From the NCBI GenBank assembly GCA_013152625.1, contig JAADFY010000121.1:1-5014 (forward strand): 5,014 nt of DNA. The letters run 5' to 3'. The DNA comes from Alphaproteobacteria bacterium. Lineage in GTDB: Bacteria; Pseudomonadota; Alphaproteobacteria; Rhizobiales; Devosiaceae. Position numbers and translations under genes: made by a program. The notes below the pieces were generated by a model. The model searched no databases and was not told the origin of the DNA. It was given only the letters and a program-made list of their open reading frames with translations. This document shows, piece after piece, positions 1 to 5,014 of this stretch. How positions within the stretch are numbered: position 1 is the first letter of the stretch; every line of letters begins with the position of its first letter.

Positions 1-99
1 CGGATAACCGGTACCCACTTATCCTGGGAACGCTTTGGTCCTTGTTTGGTCGCGTTCCCGAACCGGATAACCGGTACCCACTTATCCTGGGAACGCTTT
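1..99. repeat. Two identical 36-bp copies of a palindromic intergenic repeat (1-36 and 64-99)
   Basis: Bases 1-36 and 64-99 are identical and separated by a 27-bp spacer, so the period is 63 bp. Each copy holds the inverted repeat GGATAA/TTATCC (2-7 with 19-24; 65-70 with 82-87) around an 11-nt loop containing the palindrome GGTACC, and each ends in GGGAACGCTTT. The right copy overlaps the purH stop codon (98-100) by two bases. The left copy starts at the window edge, so the repeat may be longer and more copies may lie outside. From memory it resembles the abundant rhizobial intergenic repeats built on a CCGGTnCCCACTT core; that family assignment is recall, not a search. In the purH transcript the copies would form the start of the 3' UTR, possibly affecting RNA stability or termination. 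No U-run follows, so this is not a classical intrinsic terminator. Confidence 0.85.
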
Positions 100-1687
100 A
101 ATGACGGAAATGGCGCATGCCGGTAAAAACCATGGCAATGCCGGCGGCATCGGCGGTCGCGATCACCTCATCATCGCGAATGGAACCGCCGGGCTGAATA
201 ACCGCCGTGGCCCCCGCCGCAATGACAGCCTCTAGCCCGTCGGCAAACGGAAAAAACGCATCTGATGCGGCAACAGACCCTTTGGTGGGCGAGCCATTCC
301 GCCCGGCGGATTTTGCCGTCTCGCGCGCCTTGCGGGCGGCAATGGCGGTGGCGTCCACCCGGCTCATCTGCCCGGCGCCAATGCCCACCGTTGCCCCATC
401 TTTAACAAAAACGATAGCATTGGATTTTACATGCTTGGCCACGATGGCCGCCAGGTGCAAATCGGCCAGTTCAGTCTCGTCGGGCGCCCGTTTGCTCACG
501 GTTTGCAATTGTGCGTCCTGAACGTTTTTGGTGTCGCGGGACTGGAGCAGAAAACCCCCTGATACCGATCGCACATCCGTTCCCGGGGCCTGCCGGTCGG
601 GCAGGCCACCGGCTAAAAGCAGGCGCAGTTTCGGCTTGCCCAAAAAGACCGCTTTGGCCTCGCTGGTTGCATCGGGCGCAATAACCACCTCGGTAAATAT
701 CTTCACTATGCGCTCTGCCAGCGCCACATCGATGGTCTGGTTGGTGGCGACAATGCCTCCAAAGGCAGAAACCGGGTCGCACGCAAGTGCCTTGTCATAG
801 GCCTCGGCTGGGGTTTGCGCCAACCCGACACCACAGGGATTTGCGTGTTTGACAATGGCTACCACGGCCTGGTCGGCGGGAAATTCCGCCACCAGTTCAA
901 AGGCTGCATCGGTGTCGTTTATATTGTTGTACGAGAGGTCTTTACCCTGAATCTGGCTGGCGGTCGCCACCCCCGGAACCAATGTTCCGGTTACATAAAA
1001 CCGGGCGGACTGATGGGGATTTTCCCCGTATCGCAGCACCTGCTTTAGCCGCCCGGACACCGCCTTGTGGGGCACATCGGCAAAGTCGAGCACCCCGGAA
1101 AACCAGTTTGAAATTCCGGCATCATAATGTGCGGTCAAGGCAAATGCCTTGGCGGCCAGCATCTGGCGCCGGGAAAAGTTGACCCGCTGACCACGGCCGA
1201 CAATCTGTGCGATTTCCTCATAGTCGCCCGGGTCGACCACCACCGTCACATGGGCGTGATTTTTTGCCGCCGCCCGGATCATGGCCGGTCCGCCAATATC
1301 GATGTTTTCAATTACCTCGTCATAGTGGGCGCCCCGCGCCACCACTTCGGCAAACGGGTAGAGATTGACCACCAGCAGATCGATGGGTGCAATCTGGTGA
1401 ATGCGCATGGCGCTCTTGTGGGCATCGTCATTGCGCAGAGCGAGCAGGCCGCCATGGATTTTGGGGTGCAGGGTTTTGACCCGGCCGCCCAGTATTTCGC
1501 CGCTGCCGGTAAATTCGGCCACCTCGATGGCCGGGATATTTTCCGCAGCGAGTGCTTTGTGCGTACCCCCGGTGGATATGATCTCTACCCCAGCCGCCGT
1601 CAGCGCCTGTGCAAGTTCCACAATTCCGGTCTTGTCGGCCACTGAAATGAGGGCCCGCCGGATAGGCGGTTTCACCGATTTTGCCAT
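98..1687 (-). CDS. purH: Bifunctional AICAR transformylase / IMP cyclohydrolase PurH
   Basis: This cytosolic enzyme catalyses the last two steps of de novo purine synthesis: AICAR is formylated with 10-formyl-THF to FAICAR, then cyclised to IMP. The 529-residue protein is complete and of normal family length. The N-terminal MGS-like cyclohydrolase domain (about 10-145) has DKTG (18-21), STGGT (38-42), GGRVKTLHPK (67-76), NLYPF (108-112), ENIDIGGP (127-134) and AAKNH (140-144). K71, Y110, D130 and K142 match residues known to line the cyclohydrolase site in other PurH proteins. The transformylase part has LRYGENPHQ (218-226), KHANPCG (280-286), whose Lys-His pair is catalytic in the family, DPVSAFGG (304-311), KSNAIV (421-426) and IQPGGSIRD (497-505). 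The C-terminus FTGMRHFRH is typical of PurH. The ATG at 1685-1687 puts the conserved RRALISVADK 10 residues in, as expected. It lies 50 bp after the heparinase-family gene on the same strand and ends inside the repeat at 64-99. Confidence 0.98.
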   Translation of the reverse strand: MAKSVKPPIRRALISVADKTGIVELAQALTAAGVEIISTGGTHKALAAENIPAIEVAEFTGSGEILGGRVKTLHPKIHGGLLALRNDDAHKSAMRIHQIAPIDLLVVNLYPFAEVVARGAHYDEVIENIDIGGPAMIRAAAKNHAHVTVVVDPGDYEEIAQIVGRGQRVNFSRRQMLAAKAFALTAHYDAGISNWFSGVLDFADVPHKAVSGRLKQVLRYGENPHQSARFYVTGTLVPGVATASQIQGKDLSYNNINDTDAAFELVAEFPADQAVVAIVKHANPCGVGLAQTPAEAYDKALACDPVSAFGGIVATNQTIDVALAERIVKIFTEVVIAPDATSEAKAVFLGKPKLRLLLAGGLPDRQAPGTDVRSVSGGFLLQSRDTKNVQDAQLQTVSKRAPDETELADLHLAAIVAKHVKSNAIVFVKDGATVGIGAGQMSRVDATAIAARKARETAKSAGRNGSPTKGSVAASDAFFPFADGLEAVIAAGATAVIQPGGSIRDDEVIATADAAGIAMVFTGMRHFRH

Positions 1688-1700
1688 TTTTTAATTTATA

Positions 1701-1707
1701 TCCCCTT
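1701..1707 (-). promoter_or_regulatory. Probable purH ribosome binding site, unusually far from the start
   Basis: On the minus strand AAGGGGA precedes the purH ATG by 13 nt of almost pure A/T. This is the only Shine-Dalgarno-like stretch in the 50-bp gap. The spacing is longer than the usual 5-10 nt, so initiation may be moderate or helped by the unstructured A/T-rich leader. No better start exists nearby, because the conserved N-terminus begins within about ten codons of this ATG. Confidence 0.5.
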
Positions 1708-1737
1708 GTTACGGCTGGGCGTGACAAATGGCGTTGA

Positions 1738-3387
1738 TCAACCGAACTGGCGGGTAAACGTCCAGGCGATTTCCTCACGCCGGTCCAGAGCCCCGCTTAA
1801 GACAATCTGCCACGTATCATAAAGCCCGAAATAGGCGGATTGACGCACGCTGGGTTCAATGGTTGCCTCGGCGGCCTCCCACAAAAATACCCACGGATCA
1901 CCGCTTTGGGTCTGAATGCGGATCACCGCCTCACCGTCCCCGCGTTCCGCTGTGGCCCCGGGCCCAAGATGAAAACGGATAACATAAGGTTGCGCCGGGC
2001 CGGGTCTGGAGCGTCGCAACAAATCCTGGCCGACGAGGGTCTGCCCGTCCGCATCGAGTGAAAGGGTTCGCCGGTGCATCACGCCAAAACGACTTTTGAA
2101 GGCATCGCTGGTTACTTCAAGCGCCGAATTGACCGGGTCGACCCCCACCGGCCTTGCCTCACCGATACTTACCAGCCGGTCCCGATAAAGGCCGCCAGCA
2201 CCGAACCTGCCGGTGGCCGCCCCGCCAATGCTTACGCACGACTGAGCGGCGGTGCGCCGAAATAATCTTGCCTCCGCCTCAAGCACCGCCGGTGCCGGCC
2301 CGCAATTACAGACGACAAGTTCATTGCCGCAACTATATTCAAATGCGGCCACCCCGGCATGCATCTGGTTAGAATAGGCCAGTGCCGGCACCAGCCCGCC
2401 ATCCACAACCACCTTGCCCCGCCCCAGTCTGGCAATGCCATATCCCGACAGACGTTTGGTGGAATTTCCACCGGTACGCATGGCCGAACGGGACTGCACT
2501 GCAAGCAGCATTTCCAGGGGCAACTGGCCGCAGCCGTTAAAATATCCCGGCTCGCCGGTGGTTAATGTCATGTCCGACAGGGCGCCATGCATGAGCTCGA
2601 CAATATCGGCCAACTGGCGGGCCTCTTCGGGGCGCACTTTTAACAGCGCCAGCCGCACGGGGGCCAGTTCGGTCAGCAGATCGTATTGCACCGCCGAGTT
2701 TCGTGACCGGTGCAGCCCATCCTCATCGATCTGCTGGCCAAGGATTTCGCGCAATCTGACCGCCCGCGCCTCAAGAAGCTGGGCCGCATGGGGCTGGCAC
2801 AGGGCTACCCCCAGCAACGCAATGGCCGCATGCAGCCTGCCCGCCGGCGTGCCATCAACAATCGCCCGCTGGCGCAGGGCCTGAACCTGACCAGACAGGG
2901 CGCGCAATATCTGGCTTTTTTCGTTGGGCTTTGCATCTCCGGTCAACAAATCGAGATGGCGCAACCAGTTCAGGATCCGGCGCGCCGCAATATCGTTTTG
3001 CCAGGTGCGGCGGTCAAAATTTCCAAACCGGCCGATCCAGTCCAGTACCAGGGTTCTGGCAAACCGGCGTTCGGCGGGGTCCCGGCTTTCGGTGAAATGG
3101 CGCAACCAGGCAAAACTGTGCAACTCGCCCAGCCATTCACGGTCGTCGGCGGGGACCGAAAACGGCGAGACACCACCCGTTTCCACCAGCCGCGACCCCA
3201 GCAGATATTTTCCCGCCACCATGTCGGTGGCCGAGGGGGGATCGGCGGGACGAATTTCGGGGAGTGCAGAAACGAAAGTTTCATCGCTGAACGGGCGCCA
3301 GGTCCAGCGATAGACCGGACTGGTGATCAGCCGGTCGGCCACCCCGCGCGACAGGGAAGCCACAAAATAGCCAACAGCGCCTAACAA
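1738..3387 (-). CDS. Heparinase II/III-family protein (alphaproteobacterial purH-linked type)
   Basis: The predicted protein has 549 residues from a TTG at 3385-3387. Its N-terminal part is helical, of the alpha/alpha-toroid type seen in heparinase II/III proteins: SPVYRW (23-28), VETGGVSPF (68-76), the Trp-rich LHSFAWLRHF (89-98), WQNDIAARRILNWL (129-142) and DEDGLHRSRNS (221-231). The C-terminal heparinase II/III-like beta region runs from about 314: SGYGIARLGRG (314-324), HAGVAAFEYS (343-352), CNCG (360-363), RFGVMHRRTLSLDADG (433-448), IRFHLGPG (470-477) and QIVLSG (527-532). Characterised relatives are polysaccharide lyases, but the substrate here is unknown and I do not assign catalytic residues. 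I see no signal peptide or membrane helix. The TTG has GGAGG 10 nt upstream and gives the length I expect. The frame also opens further to a GTG at 3522 (594 residues) and an ATG at 3501, but those 45 extra codons have G/C at under half of third positions and include AGA, ATA, CGA and GGA, unlike the gene body. The family call is strong; the start is moderately sure. Confidence 0.88.
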   Translation of the reverse strand: MLGAVGYFVASLSRGVADRLITSPVYRWTWRPFSDETFVSALPEIRPADPPSATDMVAGKYLLGSRLVETGGVSPFSVPADDREWLGELHSFAWLRHFTESRDPAERRFARTLVLDWIGRFGNFDRRTWQNDIAARRILNWLRHLDLLTGDAKPNEKSQILRALSGQVQALRQRAIVDGTPAGRLHAAIALLGVALCQPHAAQLLEARAVRLREILGQQIDEDGLHRSRNSAVQYDLLTELAPVRLALLKVRPEEARQLADIVELMHGALSDMTLTTGEPGYFNGCGQLPLEMLLAVQSRSAMRTGGNSTKRLSGYGIARLGRGKVVVDGGLVPALAYSNQMHAGVAAFEYSCGNELVVCNCGPAPAVLEAEARLFRRTAAQSCVSIGGAATGRFGAGGLYRDRLVSIGEARPVGVDPVNSALEVTSDAFKSRFGVMHRRTLSLDADGQTLVGQDLLRRSRPGPAQPYVIRFHLGPGATAERGDGEAVIRIQTQSGDPWVFLWEAAEATIEPSVRQSAYFGLYDTWQIVLSGALDRREEIAWTFTRQFG

Positions 3388-3548
3388 ACCTGATCCGCCT
3401 CCAGAATACTCTTGTTGCCGGGCATATTGCACTATTTCGCGCCCGGCCCCATCCCGCCCGTGAGATCGCCCACAGGTTCGCTGTGGCGCTTCAGTTAACA
3501 TTGTTCTTGGGCTTGCCAACACTAAAAATGCACCCGTGGTCCGAGGTG
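3388..3548 (-). other. Likely untranslated spacer between rsmB and the heparinase-family gene, with a hairpin at 3467-3488
   Basis: These 161 bp lie between the rsmB stop and the preferred TTG start. Codon third positions in the open frame here are under half G/C, against roughly 85% in a 20-codon sample just downstream (about 3301-3360), which argues against translation. CCACAG (3470-3475) and CTGTGG (3481-3486) form a perfect 6-bp stem around a 5-nt loop. The stem is extended at its base by two more pairs past a single bulged base. No U-run follows on the minus strand, so a Rho-independent terminator is unlikely; an mRNA-processing or leader hairpin is possible. I found no convincing -35/-10 pair. 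Confidence 0.5.
3398..3402 (-). promoter_or_regulatory. Strong Shine-Dalgarno GGAGG supporting a TTG start for the heparinase-family gene
   Basis: GGAGG on the minus strand lies 10 nt before the TTG at 3385-3387. It is the best anti-Shine-Dalgarno match near any candidate start of this gene. The GTG at 3522 and the ATG at 3501 have only weak purine stretches in front of them. If initiation is upstream instead, these bases are simply Gly-Gly codons. Confidence 0.55.
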
Positions 3549-4865
3549 CTACGCGTGGCGCCCGAAGCGGGCGATAAAGAACCCGTCCAGGGTGCCTCCA
3601 GCGTCCCCGGGCACCTCCATGCCGGGCAGGGTGCGCACCGTGCCATCATCAAGAATGGGCGCGACCCAGTTGTCCAGGTCTTCGCCGCGTACCGGCAGGG
3701 CATGAAAATCCGGGTTTTCGGCCAGAAAGCCCGATGCCAGTTCCTCGCCCTCCTCGGGCTCAAGCGAACAGGTGCTTAGCACCAGAACGCCGCCCACTTT
3801 GGTCAGCCGGGCGCCGTTGGCCAGAATTTTGTTTTGGGCGCCGGCGTTTTTTGCCAGATCGCTTTGGTGTTGCCGCCACAAGACCTCCGGATGCCGCCTA
3901 AATGTACCGGTGGCCGAACACGGCAGGTCGGCCAGCACCTTGTCGAACGAGGCCGAAACGCCATATTCGGAGGCATCCCCAAGAACCAGATCCGCATTCA
4001 GTTTTAGCCGCTCAAGGTTTGATTCAAGGCGCGCCATTCTCCCCGCATCGTTCTCCACTGCGGTAACAAGGCCCCCGGCGTCAGCCAGCTGGGCGGTCTT
4101 GCCGCCCGGCGCGGCACAAAGATCAGCCACCCTTTGACCGGGCGCAACATCCAGCAGCCGGGCCGGCAAGGCCGCCGCCAGATCCTGCACCCACCAGTTC
4201 CCGGCCGCAAAACCGGGCAATTCCTCGATCCGGCAGTCCCGTTCCAATAGCCGGCAAGTGGTTGCCAGCACCCGCTGGCCCGGCGGCGGCGGAAACGCGC
4301 CCCCCCGGCCGGTCATATCCAGTGGCGCGCCCTCCGTTAACGCCACGGCCATGGCGGAGACGGCTTTTTCGCCATAGAATTTTGTCCAGCGCCGGGCGAG
4401 CCAGTCCGGCAACAGGTCGTTGATTGAACCCGGCAGCGTGTTGGCCAAATCCGAATTCCGGGCAACGTTCCGCAATACCGCGTTGGCCAACCCGGAGAAC
4501 GGGCGCCCGCGCCGGTCGCGGCGGATCGTCTCGACCGCGAGAAACACGCCGGCATGGGCCGCACCGGGATCGATAAATATGATTTCACCCAGCCCGATAC
4601 GCAATGCGGCCTCGAGCAGGCCGGACCGTTTGGGGATGGATTTTTTCAGATATTGATCCAGCAGCGCAGTTATCTGGCCGTGACGGCGCAGGGCGACAGA
4701 GACCAACCGATTGGCCAGGGCCCGGTCGCGCCCGTCGGCCAACCGGCCCTGATCGAGGGGAACGAATGGGGCGCCGGCCAGTACCCGGGTCAGTTTCGCC
4801 GCCGCCGCCTGCCGGACCTCAAGTCCGGGAACTGTGTTCTGACTCGTATGCTGACTCGAATTCAT
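3549..4865 (-). CDS. rsmB: 16S rRNA (cytosine(967)-C(5))-methyltransferase RsmB
   Basis: RsmB (Sun/Fmu) uses S-adenosylmethionine to methylate C967 of 16S rRNA in the cytoplasm. The 438-residue protein is full length. Residues about 18-145 form the NusB-like RNA-binding domain (VRQAAAAKLTRVL; RSGLLEAALRIGLGEI; FSGLANAVLRNVAR). The Rossmann-fold methyltransferase domain follows: NWWVQDLAAALPA (223-235), SAM-binding motif I DLCAAPGGKTAQLA (248-261), acidic VENDAGRM (270-277), LGDASEYG (295-302), motif IV DLPCSATGTFRRHPEV (313-328) and motif VI LSTCSLEPEEGE (363-374). C366 of the TCS motif is the expected nucleophile and C316 of the PCS motif the expected release cysteine, as in other RNA m5C methyltransferases. 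The C-terminal DGFFIARF is typical. The start is the ATG at 4863-4865, with GGGG 7 nt upstream. It follows the probable htpX end by 42 bp on the same strand, so co-transcription is likely. Confidence 0.96.
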   Translation of the reverse strand: MNSSQHTSQNTVPGLEVRQAAAAKLTRVLAGAPFVPLDQGRLADGRDRALANRLVSVALRRHGQITALLDQYLKKSIPKRSGLLEAALRIGLGEIIFIDPGAAHAGVFLAVETIRRDRRGRPFSGLANAVLRNVARNSDLANTLPGSINDLLPDWLARRWTKFYGEKAVSAMAVALTEGAPLDMTGRGGAFPPPPGQRVLATTCRLLERDCRIEELPGFAAGNWWVQDLAAALPARLLDVAPGQRVADLCAAPGGKTAQLADAGGLVTAVENDAGRMARLESNLERLKLNADLVLGDASEYGVSASFDKVLADLPCSATGTFRRHPEVLWRQHQSDLAKNAGAQNKILANGARLTKVGGVLVLSTCSLEPEEGEELASGFLAENPDFHALPVRGEDLDNWVAPILDDGTVRTLPGMEVPGDAGGTLDGFFIARFGRHA

Positions 4866-4872
4866 GGCCTGA

Positions 4873-4876
4873 CCCC
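4873..4876 (-). promoter_or_regulatory. Ribosome binding site of rsmB
   Basis: GGGG on the minus strand lies 7 nt before the rsmB ATG, a normal Shine-Dalgarno distance, and supports that start. It falls in the 42-bp gap after the upstream stop codon at 4908-4910. Confidence 0.5.
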
Positions 4877-4907
4877 AATGCCCGGTTGCGGTTTCAAAAC
4901 GTGTCGA

Positions 4908-5014
4908 CTAACCCCAGGGGCCGCGACGGGGCGGGTTGGGCCGGCGGGCGGAGTTACTGCTTGGTGTGCGCCAGCTACCGGATTCGGTGCTGTCGCGATT
5001 GGACCGGGGAACCC
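4908..5014 (-). CDS. htpX: C-terminal end of an upstream gene, probably protease HtpX (partial)
   Basis: One minus-strand frame reads from the window edge (first complete codon at 5010-5012) to a TAG at 4908-4910. It encodes 34 residues rich in Ser, Arg, Pro and Asn and ending RRPNPPRRGPWG. As I recall, alphaproteobacterial HtpX, an inner-membrane M48 zinc metalloprotease for quality control of membrane proteins, often ends in a low-complexity Arg/Ser/Pro tail closing with GPW-like residues, and htpX commonly sits directly upstream of rsmB in these bacteria. None of the HtpX catalytic parts (HExxH, membrane helices) are in the window, so the name rests on the tail and gene order. A DUF1674 gene, another neighbour of rsmB that I recall, would end in a GDWExKGxxxDF-type motif, which is absent. 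A second frame is also open through to 4866, but it has no stop before rsmB and no recognisable ending. Confidence 0.5.
   Translation of the reverse strand, partial: VPRSNRDSTESGSWRTPSSNSARRPNPPRRGPWG

Noticed and set aside
1..63. Intrinsic terminator after purH
   Set aside because: Hairpins are possible in the repeats, but no U-run follows any of them on the minus strand. Rho-dependent termination or read-through cannot be excluded.
1..99. Possible CRISPR array end (36-bp repeat, 27-bp spacer, 36-bp repeat)
   Set aside because: The repeat length fits, but only one spacer is visible, it is short for CRISPR, it contains a reverse-complement piece of the repeat, and the repeat overlaps the purH stop codon. 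The core resembles rhizobial intergenic repeats. Sequence left of the window would settle it: several unique 30-40 bp spacers would revive the idea.
1696..1728. Promoter for purH (TTGTCA with TATAAA on the minus strand)
   Set aside because: The two hexamers are about 21 bp apart, too far for a sigma-70 promoter, and the A/T-rich stretch is better explained as the leader next to the start codon.
2710..3384. Long plus-strand open frame (224 codons) opposite the heparinase-family gene
   Set aside because: It is antisense to a well-supported gene, shows no recognisable domain, and is expected from the G/C-biased third positions of the real gene. The same holds for the plus-strand frames at 207-521, 1127-1645, 2414-2884 and 3772-4137.
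3495..3522. Promoter for the heparinase-family gene starting at TTGGCA on the minus strand
   Set aside because: No acceptable -10 hexamer lies 16-18 bp downstream; the best match (TTAACT) is poor and too close.
4866..5014. DUF1674 (SdhAF4-like) gene upstream of rsmB
   Set aside because: None of the three minus-strand frames shows the characteristic GDWExKGxxxDF-type C-terminus; the frame ending RRGPWG fits HtpX better.

Overview
This is an ordinary, gene-dense piece of alphaproteobacterial chromosome. It is GC-rich, with third codon positions strongly biased to G or C inside genes. Gene content and order point to a member of the Hyphomicrobiales (Rhizobiales) or a close relative: a probable htpX tail, then rsmB, a heparinase II/III-family gene and purH, all on the minus strand. 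I recall this order from rhizobial and related genomes. The species cannot be named from the window.

Layout in the direction of transcription (right to left): (1) 5012-4908, the last 34 codons of a gene whose Arg/Pro-rich tail ends in RRGPWG, probably the membrane protease HtpX. (2) 4865-3549, a complete rsmB (16S rRNA m5C967 methyltransferase) with NusB-like and SAM-dependent methyltransferase domains. (3) A spacer of about 160 bp holding a hairpin and a strong Shine-Dalgarno. (4) 3387-1738, a heparinase II/III-family protein, most likely starting at a TTG; a longer frame reaches 3522 but its first 45 codons look non-coding. (5) A 50-bp gap. (6) 1687-98, a complete purH, the bifunctional enzyme for the last two steps of IMP synthesis. 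(7) 99-1, two identical 36-bp copies of a partly palindromic repeat with a 63-bp period; the first copy overlaps the purH stop codon by two bases.

The genes are close and co-directional, so they may share transcripts, but their functions (membrane proteolysis, rRNA modification, a putative polysaccharide-related protein, purine synthesis) do not form one pathway. I found no intrinsic terminator with a U-run, no convincing sigma-70 promoter, no tRNA or rRNA gene and no insertion sequence. I see no evidence of a new biological system. The parts most worth a second look are the paired repeat at the purH 3' end, with its alternative hairpins, and the structured leader and start site of the heparinase-family gene.
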